Origin: Rosenbergiella collisarenosi
Lineage (GTDB): Bacteria > Pseudomonadota > Gammaproteobacteria > Enterobacterales > Enterobacteriaceae
NCBI RefSeq assembly: GCF_018494085.1
Contig: NZ_JABBFP010000003.1
Span: 62,001-126,000, forward strand
DNA length: 64,000 bases
Reading direction: 5' to 3'
Shown here: piece by piece, positions 16,311 to 25,109 of the stretch
How positions within the stretch are numbered: the stretch's first letter is position 1
Layout of the letters: every line of letters starts with the position of its first letter
Notes under the pieces: model-generated
Database searches by the model: none
Told to the model about the DNA's origin: nothing
The model's input: the letters and a program-made list of their open reading frames with translations, nothing else
Position numbers and translations under genes: made by a program

Positions 16311-17492
16311 TTACTGGCTTAACGAGGTATGTTTAGGAAGCGCTAAGGTAACGAGTAATGCGGTAACCAGCATGGCGCCAGCACATAGCGTAATCGGCGC
16401 AAGAATACCTTGTTTATCTAATAACACCCCACCTAACGCCGCCCCAAGCGTATTGGCGAGCTGAATAACCGCAACTTGTACCGCACCAGCACTTTCGGCT
16501 TGGTGGGCAAGGTTGCGCGTGATCCACGTGGACCACGCAACGGGGATAAAGCCGAAGGTCAGTCCCCAGATAATAATAATTACTGAGGCGACCCACGGGA
16601 TTTGGCCGAGGAAGATAAAGAGAACCGCGCAAATAAATAACGTAGAAGGAGCAATAATCAGCGTCGTGAAAAGCCCCCTCTTCAGTGCGAGGGCCGAAAG
16701 AGAGGTCCCGATAAAGTTGGCGACACCAAAACCGAGGAAGATCAGTGTTAGCTGATTAATATCCATAGCGGAGACGGTCGACAGTAAGGGGCGAATATAG
16801 GTAAAGAACGAGAACTGTCCACAAAAGGTCAGCATAATCGCCAACATGGCGACCGTTACGCCCGGTTGTTTGAAGATACTGAGCATTCTCTGCCGATGTG
16901 TGGTGTCACTGCGCATCGAAGGCAATACGGCAATCAACCAGATCGTGCAGGCAACACCCAGTAATGCGGCGCCAATAAAGACGTTACGCCAACCGATCAA
17001 GTTTCCGAGAAAACTTCCGATGGGTGCCGCGATAACCATCGCGATGGAAACCCCGCCAAAGACTACAGAAAGAGCTTTGGCGATGGCATGGGGCGGGACT
17101 AATTTCATCGTTACTGACGCTGCCAGTGCCCAAAACCCGCCTAGCGCAATACCCAATATAATCCTTCCCCCTAATAGCAGGATAAAATTAGTGGAGAACG
17201 CCACCGTTAAACTGGAAAGCGTTAATAACAAGGCGAAGGCAATCACAACGTAACGGCGATCAATATTTTTTATCGACGCGGTAATGATAATGCTCGCAAA
17301 CATTGCGACGAGCGCGGTAACGGTCACCGTTTGCCCGGCGGTTCCCTCGCTAATATGTAAGTCGGCAGCCATCGGAGTCAGCAAGCTTACCGGTAAGAAC
17401 TCAGCGGTGATCAGGCAGGCGACACAGAAAGCAATAGCAAATACGGCGGGCCAATTAGGCCGTGACGAAGAAGAATGCATAACGGGATCCAT
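16311..17492 (-). CDS. nepI: Purine ribonucleoside efflux pump NepI (MFS)
   Basis: An inner-membrane MFS exporter of 393 residues with about 12 segments. It closely follows Escherichia coli NepI along its length: RPNWPAVFAIAFCVACLI, EFLPVSLLTPMAADL, DRRYVVI, LGGFWALAASVTMKLVPP, FFTYIRPL and WSTWITRNLAHQAESAG. NepI exports inosine and other purine ribonucleosides and gives tolerance to 6-mercaptopurine riboside. I kept the start at 17492; a Met four codons later is equally possible. It shares a terminator with the UvrA-like gene. Upstream lie the remains of an aldo/keto reductase gene, so its promoter must be within about 80 bases. Confidence 0.88.
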   Translation of the reverse strand: MDPVMHSSSSRPNWPAVFAIAFCVACLITAEFLPVSLLTPMAADLHISEGTAGQTVTVTALVAMFASIIITASIKNIDRRYVVIAFALLLTLSSLTVAFSTNFILLLGGRIILGIALGGFWALAASVTMKLVPPHAIAKALSVVFGGVSIAMVIAAPIGSFLGNLIGWRNVFIGAALLGVACTIWLIAVLPSMRSDTTHRQRMLSIFKQPGVTVAMLAIMLTFCGQFSFFTYIRPLLSTVSAMDINQLTLIFLGFGVANFIGTSLSALALKRGLFTTLIIAPSTLFICAVLFIFLGQIPWVASVIIIIWGLTFGFIPVAWSTWITRNLAHQAESAGAVQVAVIQLANTLGAALGGVLLDKQGILAPITLCAGAMLVTALLVTLALPKHTSLSQ

Positions 17493-17570
17493 AGATGTCG
17501 TTCTTATAGTTCCCCATAAGATAGTGGAAATTCGCAGATATGCCTCACGGATAATGCGGTGGGTTTATTA

Positions 17571-17851
17571 TCTCGCTAAGTTATCATCATACGATGTTCT
17601 CAAAATAGTCTTCGACAACCGGTTATGCTTGGGGGGATTACCACCTTGTTGAGTTGCCCATCTCAGTAGTCACTTCGCCTCACTAACGCCATGCCGCCAT
17701 GCGATCTCGGCAATTTTGCGACCAAGGGAGTAGCTCTATCTGATTAATTTCAGGCAGCGTTAATCCTGCCTCTCGGATCTCATCCAGATGATAGCTTTAA
17801 CGGCAAGGAAAGATGATCATTGACGACAACATTGGGTATGTCTTGACGCAT
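17571..17851 (-). pseudogene. Decayed aldo/keto reductase gene with internal deletion
   Basis: Three pieces of an aldo/keto reductase (2,5-diketogluconate reductase type) are seen in correct order in different frames. The N-terminus (MRQDIPNVVVNDHLSLP) starts at 17851. Then, after loss of roughly 130 residues, comes YHLDEIREAGLTLPEINQIEL at about 17683-17796. Finally LRWATQQGG, the usual LRW-helix before the coenzyme site, sits at 17571-17666. Stop codons and frame changes separate them. The middle piece matches the family block ending in AVNQIELHP closely. The gene is beyond repair, and the fragment order shows deletion plus frameshifts. Confidence 0.72.
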
Positions 17852-17925
17852 GGCTAGACTCCTACTTTAAAGTTTTAAGTCGCCTAGCGAAAAATTAGTG
17901 CCGAACTGAGGCGCAGAATTATAAC

Positions 17926-17956
17926 CTCCCTCTCACCGAGAGTCGGTGAGAGGGAG
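17926..17956 (-). terminator. Strong stem-loop after curA
   Basis: Perfect 14-bp arms CTCCCTCTCACCGA / TCGGTGAGAGGGAG with a three-base loop, starting four bases past the curA stop. The T-run on the curA reading side is weak, but the stem is very stable. Confidence 0.75.
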
Positions 17957-17960
17957 CTGA

Positions 17961-18989
17961 TTAACTAACCTTAATGACCATCTTACCGAAATTATCACCG
18001 CGCAACAGTTGGTTTAACGCCTGGGGAGCGTGTTCCAGTCCGTCAATGACCTGCTCACGATAGTGGATCGTACCCTGTTCAACCCATGGGGTCATGGTGT
18101 CGAGGAACTCAGTATAATGCTCTGCATAGTCAGCAAAAATAATGAATCCCTGCATGAGAATGCGTTTTTTAATCAATTGCGTCACGATAAAAGGCGTCTT
18201 ATCGGGGCCTGAAGGTAGCGAGTCTTGATTGTAATAAGCCACTGCGCCACAGACCGGGACTCGTGCACGTGCATTGAGTAAGGGAAATACCGCCTCGAAC
18301 ACTTTACCGCCGACGTTTTCGAAATAGATATCGACCCCGTTGGGACATGCTTGTGCTAGCTGCTCGGTAAAGTCAGCGGCACGATGGTCGAGACAGGCAT
18401 CAAAGCCAAGGTGTTCGACAGCATACGCACACTTATCTTCTCCTCCTGCTACGCCGATGACCCGACATCCTTTGAGTTTCGCTAACTGTCCAACGGTCGC
18501 CCCCACCGGCCCCGTTGCCGCACCGACGACTAAGGTCTCACCAGACTTGGGTTTACCGATATCGGTCAACCCCATGTAGGCGGTGAACCCGGGCATCCCT
18601 AAAATCCCCAATGCATAAGAGGGATGGGGTAAAGAAGAGGAGAGTTTTACCACGTCTTTGGCATCGGCAACGGAAGCATTTTGCCATCCGCCTTGCGAGA
18701 GCACCCAGTCTCCGGGTGCAAAACCTTGCGCATGAGACACTTCGACCTGGGATACTGTCCCCCCCACCATAACGTCACCAATTTGTACGGGTGGTGCGTA
18801 GGACTCCCCCTCATCCATACGTCCTCGCATATACGGGTCAAGTGACAGATAGCGGGTGCGTAATAGTAATTGGCCGTGCTGTGGTGTGGGGAGCTCCCCA
18901 GTTACCCAGGAAAAACATTCTGCACTCGGTTCGCCTTGTGGGCGCTTAGCTAACTGCCAACCTTGATAATGCTGCTGTGAAGTGGTCAT
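17961..18989 (-). CDS. curA: NADP-dependent MDR oxidoreductase, CurA/YncB-like
   Basis: A cytoplasmic zinc-free medium-chain reductase of 342 residues. Family marks are LSLDPYMRGRM near residue 50, GFTAYMGLTDIGKPKSGETL, the NADP-binding VVGAATGPVGATVGQLAK and a C-terminal FADYAEHYTEFL. In Escherichia coli this enzyme (YncB) reduces curcumin, and the wider family reduces the double bond of 2-alkenals and prostaglandin-like enones. It is a single gene with a strong stem-loop after it. The rutR gene upstream on the same strand is separated by about 90 bases and need not be co-transcribed. Confidence 0.85.
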   Translation of the reverse strand: MTTSQQHYQGWQLAKRPQGEPSAECFSWVTGELPTPQHGQLLLRTRYLSLDPYMRGRMDEGESYAPPVQIGDVMVGGTVSQVEVSHAQGFAPGDWVLSQGGWQNASVADAKDVVKLSSSLPHPSYALGILGMPGFTAYMGLTDIGKPKSGETLVVGAATGPVGATVGQLAKLKGCRVIGVAGGEDKCAYAVEHLGFDACLDHRAADFTEQLAQACPNGVDIYFENVGGKVFEAVFPLLNARARVPVCGAVAYYNQDSLPSGPDKTPFIVTQLIKKRILMQGFIIFADYAEHYTEFLDTMTPWVEQGTIHYREQVIDGLEHAPQALNQLLRGDNFGKMVIKVS

Positions 18990-19078
18990 TGGGATCCCTT
19001 AGGAATTAATCATCGTGCACTCAAGCCTAGCGAAGATTGATGCGATACGCTAACCCTGAGCTTAACCTTTGATGCGCA

Positions 19079-19729
19079 TCAGCGACAAACGCCATCAAGT
19101 ATGATTTTCTTCAAGTTTTCTAAGGTTTGCTGGAAAAACCTCGGGTCTTCTAAGGTACTGCCGCTGACAGCGGCGATCTGTACGCCAAAGTCAGCATAGT
19201 GCTGAGTAGTTGCCCACAGGGTAAAGACTAAATGCATCGGCTCGACCGGGGCCAGTTGCCCGGCCGCGATCCAGCCTCGGATAATCGCTGATTTCTCTTC
19301 AACGAGTTGCTTGAGCGAGGTCGTGAGGGTCTGATTAAGAAGTGGCGCGCCTTGTAGCATCTCTAAGCAGAACAGTTTGGATGCATGAGGGTGGTCGCGT
19401 GAGACGGTAAGCTTTAAGTAGATATAGTGCTCGATGGCTTGTCTTGCATGCTGGTCGGCATTAAACGCCTTCAGAGGAGCCAACCAAATATCTAATAAAT
19501 CCTCAAGAACGGCGATATACAGCAGTTCCTTCGAGGGAAAATAGTACAGGAGATTCGTCTTTGAAATGTCGGCACTTTCGGCAACGCGATCCAAAGAAGT
19601 GCCATGTAAGCCGAATTGAGAAAACAGCGTCAGTGCTGCGTCCATAATGGCACGGCGTTTCTTCAGCGCAGCCCGCGCCCGTCGGGTATCAGGGTTTTTA
19701 CTGTCTCGCACACTCTTCTCCTCCGTCAC
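19079..19729 (-). CDS. rutR: TetR-family regulator RutR
   Basis: Represses the rut operon and in enterobacteria responds to uracil and thymine. After a charged N-terminal extension comes the helix-turn-helix region FSQFGLHGTSLDRVAESADI with SKTNLLYYFPSKELLYIAVL. The rest follows RutR closely: DIWLAPLKAF, SKLFCLEMLQGAPLL, EKSAIIRGWI and TQHYADF. The length of 216 residues is normal. It is divergent from rutA, with a candidate operator in the 230-base intergenic region. Confidence 0.92.
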   Translation of the reverse strand: MTEEKSVRDSKNPDTRRARAALKKRRAIMDAALTLFSQFGLHGTSLDRVAESADISKTNLLYYFPSKELLYIAVLEDLLDIWLAPLKAFNADQHARQAIEHYIYLKLTVSRDHPHASKLFCLEMLQGAPLLNQTLTTSLKQLVEEKSAIIRGWIAAGQLAPVEPMHLVFTLWATTQHYADFGVQIAAVSGSTLEDPRFFQQTLENLKKIILDGVCR

Positions 19730-19769
19730 TTAGCAAACATTATGGCAAACAATGGCTTAAACCACTAGT

Positions 19770-19805
19770 GCACAGTAAAAGTACTTGATTGCGCAGAAAT
19801 TGGGC
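19770..19805 (+). promoter_or_regulatory. Candidate NtrC enhancer sites upstream of rutA
   Basis: Two 15-base elements, GCACAGTAAAAGTAC (19770-19784) and GCGCAGAAATTGGGC (19791-19805), partly match the NtrC pattern GCACY-N5-RGTGC. They lie about 95-130 bases upstream of the sigma-54 promoter, a usual enhancer distance. Each has mismatches, so this is tentative. Confidence 0.4.
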
Positions 19806-19813
19806 AATAATTA

Positions 19814-19829
19814 TCTACCAATAGGTCAA
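19814..19829. promoter_or_regulatory. Candidate RutR operator
   Basis: Read on the minus strand the site is TTGACCTATTGGTAGA, eleven of fourteen specified positions of the RutR pattern TTGACCANNTGGTCAA. It sits between rutR and rutA, where RutR binds in Escherichia coli. Confidence 0.55.
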
Positions 19830-19897
19830 AACCAGACCAATCACTCCAGTTTATCGCTATTTTTTTATAACTTATTGTTTATTAGACAGTTTAAATA

Positions 19898-19914
19898 TTG
19901 GCATCGACTTTGCA
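19898..19914 (+). promoter_or_regulatory. Sigma-54 promoter of the rut operon
   Basis: TTGGCATCGACTTTGCA has the GG and GC doublets with exactly the -24/-12 spacing and a near-consensus TGGCA-N6-TTGCA. Transcription would start near 19925, leaving a leader of about 38 bases before rutA. This fits the known NtrC and RpoN control of rut in enterobacteria. Confidence 0.82.
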
Positions 19915-19962
19915 ATGGTGTTCTCGCGATGCATTGTAAGAAAAATCAAGCGAGGAACGACT

Positions 19963-21051
19963 ATGAAAATCGGTGTCTTTATTCCTATTGGTAACAACGG
20001 CTGGTTGATCTCGGAAAATGCCCCACAATATAAACCGACATTTGAACTGAATAAAACGATCGTACAACGTGCAGAGTTTTATCATTTTGATTTTGCGTTA
20101 TCGATGATCAAGCTCCGCGGCTTCGGAGGAAAAACTGAGTTTTGGGATCATAACCTCGAATCCTTCACCCTTATGGCTGGCTTAGCGGCGGTGACCGAGC
20201 GGATCAAGCTGTATGCTACGGCCGCAACATTAGTGATGCCGCCCGCGATTGTTGCGAGGATGGCTGCGACGATTGATTCTATTTCTCAGGGCCGATTCGG
20301 CGTTAACCTCGTGACCGGATGGCAAAAACCAGAGTATGCGCAGATGGGATTGTGGCCAGGAGATGAGTATTTCGCCGAGCGCTATGCCTATCTTACTGAA
20401 TATGTCTCAGTCTTACGCGATCTGTGGGGCACCGGACACAGTCATCACCAAGGGAAATATTTTCAGATGGATGACTGTCGAGTCAGTCCACAACCCTCTG
20501 CAAAGATGGAGGTGATCTGCGCGGGACAGAGTGACGCGGGCTTGGCGTTCTCCGCTCAGCACGCCGATTACAATTTTTGCTTCGGTAAGGGCGTTAATAC
20601 ACCCTGTGCCTTTAGCAGCACCGTCGATCGCATGAACCAAGCGGCAGCTAATGTGGGTCGCGATGTCCCCTCATTTGTTTTATTTATGATTATTGCCGAC
20701 GAGAGTGAGAGCGCCGCCCGCGCAAAATGGGAGCACTATAAAGCGGGGGCTGATCAAGAGGCGCTACAGTGGCTGACACAGCAAACTCAACAAGATAAAC
20801 GCGCCGATAGCACGACTAACGTCCGGCAGATGGCCGATCCGACTTCAGCCGTGAATATCAATATGGGAACGCTCGTCGGTTCCTATACGCAGGTTGCCGC
20901 CATGTTAGATGAGATTGCGACACTGCCGGGTGCAGGAGGAGTGTTGTTGACGTTCGACGACTTTGTCCTAGGTATCGAGCAATTTGGCCAGTTTATCCAA
21001 CCCTTAATGCAGACACGCCAACATCTATTTCCGTCGAGAGAGGTAGCCTAA
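19963..21051 (+). CDS. rutA: Pyrimidine oxygenase RutA
   Basis: A flavin-dependent luciferase-fold monooxygenase of 362 residues. It opens the uracil ring between N3 and C4 to give ureidoacrylate (or its peracid), using reduced FMN supplied in trans. The sequence follows Rut[75 protein letters not shown] and [10 protein letters not shown]. The start at 19963 follows GAGGAACG and removes a spurious upstream extension. It is the first gene of the operon behind the sigma-54 promoter and overlaps rutB by one base (TAATG). Confidence 0.95.
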   Translation: MKIGVFIPIGNNGWLISENAPQYKPTFELNKTIVQRAEFYHFDFALSMIKLRGFGGKTEFWDHNLESFTLMAGLAAVTERIKLYATAATLVMPPAIVARMAATIDSISQGRFGVNLVTGWQKPEYAQMGLWPGDEYFAERYAYLTEYVSVLRDLWGTGHSHHQGKYFQMDDCRVSPQPSAKMEVICAGQSDAGLAFSAQHADYNFCFGKGVNTPCAFSSTVDRMNQAAANVGRDVPSFVLFMIIADESESAARAKWEHYKAGADQEALQWLTQQTQQDKRADSTTNVRQMADPTSAVNINMGTLVGSYTQVAAMLDEIATLPGAGGVLLTFDDFVLGIEQFGQFIQPLMQTRQHLFPSREVA

Positions 21052-21803
21052 TGACATTCACAACTCGTCCAATCGTCCGTCGTAATCAGGTCGTACAAGA
21101 AAATGAAGCCGTATTAACGGCAAGGCCGGAGCCGATTGCATTACCCTGTAAACAGACCGCCTTAATCGTTATCGATATGCAAAATGCCTATGCGACGCAA
21201 GGCGGCTACTTAGATCTCGCCGGGTTCGATGTGTCACCGACTGGCGCGGTAATCGATAATATTAATCGAGCCATCACTAGCGCCCGCCAAGCCGGAATGC
21301 AAATTATTTTCTTCCAAAATGGCTGGGACCATCACTACGTCGAAGCGGGTGGACCAGGCTCCCCCAACTTCCATAAATCCAACGCCTTAAAAACGATGCG
21401 CAAGCAGCCGGAATACCAAGGGAAGCTGTTAGCAAAAGGCGGTTGGGACTATGCCCTCGTCGATGCCCTCACCCCACAACCCGGCGACATTGTCCTGGCT
21501 AAACCGCGCTACAGTGGTTTTTTTAATACGCAACTGGATAGCCTGTTACGCAGCGCTGGGATCCATCATCTGGTCTTTACCGGTATCGCGACCAATGTCT
21601 GTGTTGAGTCGACACTGCGAGACAGTTTCTTCTTAGAGTATTTCAGCGTAGTGCTTGAGGACGCTACTCACCAAGCGGGTCCCACCTACACGCAGCAAGC
21701 GGCTCTGTATAATATCGAGACATTTTTTGGGTGGGTATCGGATGTAGACCATTTCTGTCATGCCGTGGCAGAGCAGCATCCCCCGCTAGAAAAAAGTGCT
21801 TAG
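21051..21803 (+). CDS. rutB: Ureidoacrylate amidohydrolase RutB
   Basis: A cysteine hydrolase of the isochorismatase fold that releases carbamate from the RutA product to give aminoacrylate. The catalytic triad is visible: Asp42 ([10 protein letters not shown]), Lys151 (LAKPRYSGF) and Cys184 (TNVCVEST), with the same spacing as in Escherichia coli RutB. The length of 250 residues includes an N-terminal stretch of about 18 residues beyond the shortest homologues. The ATG overlaps the rutA stop by one base, so translation is coupled. Confidence 0.94.
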   Translation: MTFTTRPIVRRNQVVQENEAVLTARPEPIALPCKQTALIVIDMQNAYATQGGYLDLAGFDVSPTGAVIDNINRAITSARQAGMQIIFFQNGWDHHYVEAGGPGSPNFHKSNALKTMRKQPEYQGKLLAKGGWDYALVDALTPQPGDIVLAKPRYSGFFNTQLDSLLRSAGIHHLVFTGIATNVCVESTLRDSFFLEYFSVVLEDATHQAGPTYTQQAALYNIETFFGWVSDVDHFCHAVAEQHPPLEKSA

Positions 21804-21813
21804 GAGACAGGCT

Positions 21814-22209
21814 ATGCCCAAACAGATTATTACTCTTCCACATTCCACGCCACCCATCGCTCCTTTCAGTGCAGGAACGATGGCGGATGGTATCGTCTAT
21901 GTATCGGGAACCTTACCTTTTGATGAGCATAACAATGTCGTCCACCTCGGCGATGCGGCGGCGCAAACTCGCCATGTATTGACGATTATCCAACAGGTGA
22001 TCGAGGCCGCGGGTGGGACGATGGCCGATGTGACGTTCAACTCGTTATTTCTTACTGACTGGGCGTATTACGCTGCGATCAATCAAGTCTATGCCGAGTT
22101 TTTCCCAGGGGAGAAACCGGCACGTTACTGTATTCAATGTGGATTAGTAAAACCTGAGGCATTAATTGAAATCGCGAGTATTGCGCATATCGCAAAGGGG
22201 GACGCATGA
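21814..22209 (+). CDS. rutC: Aminoacrylate peracid reductase/deaminase RutC (RidA family)
   Basis: A RidA/YjgF-fold protein of 131 residues that speeds conversion of the reactive aminoacrylate intermediate. Seen are the start [20 protein letters not shown], the strand VYVSGTLPF, and the ligand pocket around [12 protein letters not shown] followed by [10 protein letters not shown]. The GGAGACAGGCT before ATG 21814 fixes the start; an in-frame ATG at 21796 lies inside rutB and is disregarded. The last four bases overlap rutD (ATGA). Confidence 0.93.
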   Translation: MPKQIITLPHSTPPIAPFSAGTMADGIVYVSGTLPFDEHNNVVHLGDAAAQTRHVLTIIQQVIEAAGGTMADVTFNSLFLTDWAYYAAINQVYAEFFPGEKPARYCIQCGLVKPEALIEIASIAHIAKGDA

Positions 22210-23000
22210 CCTCACCCGTTGCCCACCGAATTAGCGGCGTGATACACGACTCAGCACCGACCGTATTACTCTCGTCAGGTCTTGGCGGCGTCGGCAGTTT
22301 CTGGGCGCCGCAACTCGCAATACTCGAAGCCGACTATCGGGTTATCGTCTATGACCAGCGAGGGACAGGGTTAAGTAAGGCATCATTGTCGGCAGACTAT
22401 TCGATGACGGAGATGGCTAATGACGTCATCGAATTACTTGACCACCTGGCCATCGATAGCTGCCACTTTGTCGGGCATGCTTTGGGGGGGATCATCGGGA
22501 TGAGACTCGCGACTCTCGCACCGCAACGATTGGCAAGTCTCGTCATTATCAACAGCTGGGCTACGTTGGACAGCCAAACGCGTCGCTGTTTTGAGGTGCG
22601 TCTCGATTTACTCTCAGTCAGTGAACAGGCATATATCCATGCACAGCCGCTGTTCCTCTATCCAGCAGATTGGCTGTCGCAGCACACAGCTCTTCTTGAT
22701 GCTGAGGAGGCACACCAGCTCGCACACTTTCAAGGAGCAGATAATTTACGTCTACGCTTAGCCGCGCTAATGAACACCTCCTTCGCCGACCAGTTAGCAA
22801 CCCTTCATGTACCCTGCTTTATACTCTGTGCACGAGACGATCTACTGGTTCCTTGGACCTGCTCACAAACGCTTGCCGAGGGCCTACCCAATAGCGAGCT
22901 TTACCTCTTTGAATATGGCGCTCACGCGATGTGTACCAGTGACCCCGACGCCTTTAATCTACAACTTGCCAAATGGTTAAAGAAGGTAAAATCGAGTTAA
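22206..23000 (+). CDS. rutD: Alpha/beta hydrolase-fold RutD, 3-aminoacrylate deaminase
   Basis: A member of the alpha/beta hydrolase fold (264 residues) that helps convert aminoacrylate to malonic semialdehyde. Matches to RutD include [53 protein letters not shown] and [10 protein letters not shown]. The nucleophile elbow reads GHALGG with Ala instead of Ser; the same is true of Escherichia coli RutD, so this is a family trait. The start is coupled to rutC. The operon ends here: no rutE, rutF or rutG follows, and a gene on the opposite strand comes next. Confidence 0.93.
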   Translation: MTSPVAHRISGVIHDSAPTVLLSSGLGGVGSFWAPQLAILEADYRVIVYDQRGTGLSKASLSADYSMTEMANDVIELLDHLAIDSCHFVGHALGGIIGMRLATLAPQRLASLVIINSWATLDSQTRRCFEVRLDLLSVSEQAYIHAQPLFLYPADWLSQHTALLDAEEAHQLAHFQGADNLRLRLAALMNTSFADQLATLHVPCFILCARDDLLVPWTCSQTLAEGLPNSELYLFEYGAHAMCTSDPDAFNLQLAKWLKKVKSS

Positions 23001-23179
23001 TAAAGTCCCAAACAGCCTAATTATTTTTCGAGAATTTAGTCTAATCAACTCAGTTAAGGTCATTTTATATTTACTCTAAGCCCCCTCTCTCTACAACGAA
23101 ACGCTAAACAACCACAGCCGTTCTTAGGGCGGCCCGTGAATCGCGTTACACTTTAATCAGTGACAGCGTCACGAATGAG

Positions 23180-24094
23180 TCAAGTAAGATTGTAATAACG
23201 ATCGACGTGATTGAGCGGTGGTAAAGGTGTCTGCTCTGTCATCTCTAATAAGTTACGCTCTATCCCCGTACAGATAGCATTCAATGCTAGGTTATTCGCG
23301 CCTTCTCCGAAGGGGTGTTCCATCTCTTGCGCAACAGCCTCCCATGATAGAAATGTATAAGAGATAAATACCGAGACTAACGGGGTAAACCACTGCAGAT
23401 CGACCACTAGCGCTAAGGGCAACAGCGTGCAGAACAGATAGAGGGTACGCTGCAGGATCAGTGAATAGGCGAAAGGCACAGGGGTGTTAGCGATACGCTC
23501 GCAGCCCCCTAGGCAGCGGGAAAGCTCGTTTAGGTTATCATCGATATTACGATAATTGATTTCCGATAACTCACCGGCACGAAGAAGTTTGGCGTAGAAT
23601 TGCCCAATCTTGACTAATAATTCATTCGCCATGGCATGACGTGCCAGCAAAGGGTCGGCGATATCGTCGCTGAGCAGGCGCTGTAAATCAGCCTTGGCCG
23701 AGGTCGCGCGTAAGCTGTGGTTGAGGCACCATGCGAAGGCGATTAAGTATTTTGCCGCCATTTTTGCGTTATCCGCACCATTAACGGCACAAAGTGTTTG
23801 ACGGACTAAGCTTCTGCTCGTAATCATCACCGAGCCCCAAATTTTTCTCGCTTCTATATAACGGCTGTAACTGGCGTTATTCCGAAAACCAAGGAATATT
23901 GCTACAGCAATTCCCAGCAGGCTAAAAGGCGGTAAGGTGAGATGGCTGTTCAGCATCTTTAACCAAGGGTACAGGGCTAGTGCACAGAGCGACATGGCCA
24001 GGTTGAGGAGTAAACGTAAAAGGATTTGCGGTAAAACCGACCCGTGCCAAGTAAAAAGACGGTAAAACCAATGCTGGTGAGAACGAACAATCAT
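23180..24094 (-). CDS. yneE: Bestrophin-family membrane protein YneE
   Basis: An inner-membrane protein of 304 residues of the bestrophin/UPF0187 family, homologous to animal anion channels. Typical are the opening WFYRLFTWHGSVLPQILLRL, the block PPFSLLGIAVAIFLGFRNNA with SYSRYIEARKIWGS, and the C-terminal LSWEAVAQEMEHPFGEGANN with its acidic gate residues. About four hydrophobic segments are visible. Bacterial members form pentameric ion channels; the ion is not clear from sequence. It converges on the rut operon and is divergent from an AraC gene. About 180 bases between rutD and this gene hold nothing I recognise. Confidence 0.85.
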   Translation of the reverse strand: MIVRSHQHWFYRLFTWHGSVLPQILLRLLLNLAMSLCALALYPWLKMLNSHLTLPPFSLLGIAVAIFLGFRNNASYSRYIEARKIWGSVMITSRSLVRQTLCAVNGADNAKMAAKYLIAFAWCLNHSLRATSAKADLQRLLSDDIADPLLARHAMANELLVKIGQFYAKLLRAGELSEINYRNIDDNLNELSRCLGGCERIANTPVPFAYSLILQRTLYLFCTLLPLALVVDLQWFTPLVSVFISYTFLSWEAVAQEMEHPFGEGANNLALNAICTGIERNLLEMTEQTPLPPLNHVDRYYNLT

Positions 24095-24194
24095 AGTATG
24101 GCCCCTACAAGACGGATCACTGAGGATAGACGCTGGCAGCCACCGCGCTTATCCTTTATTATTATTAGCCTAGCTTAACTGATGGAGGGCGGGT

Positions 24195-25109
24195 ATGAAA
24201 TCGAAAGATCTCGCGACGTTTCTCGCGCAAAGCTATGGGTTACAGTTTCTCCAGCCCGCAACGACGGCACCTGCACAGGACGATATCTGTGCAATTCGTA
24301 CGCCGCAGGGGACCTTCTCGCGCTTCGACGGCTTTAGTGATGCGTTAACATCGGATCGTCAAACACCCCTCCCCGACCAAGTCATCTTTAAGTTGGTAAC
24401 GCAAGGTCAAATCCATATTGCTAACCGTTACGGTGAGATCTCCCTGCCAAATGGCTCGCTATCGCTAATGCCTTGGCACAGTCAGTTTGAGGAGGTCTTT
24501 ACCACGCCGACGTCACTGTATGTGATTGGCTGTGATCGCCGACTCGCCGAACGGGTGATCCCGATGACGCGGCAGTATGGTGGCTACGCCACGCAGTTAG
24601 AGCCGGACGATTTTAACTACCTAACTAGCCTCATCGACCATCACGTTGCGCGAGCGGAAACCGTCAGCCCAATGATTGCCTCGATCGGTAGCCAAATGAT
24701 TATCTCTGCGCTAAGTGATGTGTTATTAAACAGTGAAACCATCACCCGTACTAAGAAAGCCTCGAAGCTCCGTAATATTCTTGCGATAAAAGATTTTATT
24801 AGTGAGCATCTGCAAGACAGCACACTCTCTACGCAGAATATCGCGGACCACACGCGTCTCAGTATTAATTACATGAATCGTTTGCTGGCAGAGGAAGGGT
24901 TATCGTTAATGAAATTAGTCTGGCAATTACGTCTGGAAGAGTCACGGCGTTTGCTGCAAAAACCCTTAGCTAATCGCTTACAGTTGGCAGAAATCGCTTG
25001 GCAGTGCGGTTTTAGCAGCCAATCACATTTCTCCCAAGCCTTTCGGCGTCATTATGGAATGACGCCGAAAGAGATGCGGGCACAATCCCCGCATACCGCG
25101 ATAAACTAA
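24195..25109 (+). CDS. AraC-family transcriptional regulator
   Basis: A regulator of 304 residues with an N-terminal cupin-like sensor of the AraC_N type (around VIFKLVTQGQIHIANRYGEI) and a C-terminal double helix-turn-helix. The latter includes TLSTQNIADHTRLSINYMNR with LLAEEGLSLMK, then LAEIAWQCGFSSQSHFSQAF followed by RRHYGMTPKEMR. It overlaps the convergent aldehyde dehydrogenase gene by four bases. Its likely target is the nearby ALDH/outer-membrane-protein operon and the GMC oxidoreductase gene, which share one divergent promoter region at 27311-27625. That link is by position only. Confidence 0.87.
   Translation: MKSKDLATFLAQSYGLQFLQPATTAPAQDDICAIRTPQGTFSRFDGFSDALTSDRQTPLPDQVIFKLVTQGQIHIANRYGEISLPNGSLSLMPWHSQFEEVFTTPTSLYVIGCDRRLAERVIPMTRQYGGYATQLEPDDFNYLTSLIDHHVARAETVSPMIASIGSQMIISALSDVLLNSETITRTKKASKLRNILAIKDFISEHLQDSTLSTQNIADHTRLSINYMNRLLAEEGLSLMKLVWQLRLEESRRLLQKPLANRLQLAEIAWQCGFSSQSHFSQAFRRHYGMTPKEMRAQSPHTAIN

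Noticed and set aside
22206-23000. RutD with Ala in place of the nucleophile Ser (GHALGG)
   Set aside because: Escherichia coli RutD has the same GHALG motif, so this is normal for the family and not a lost active site.
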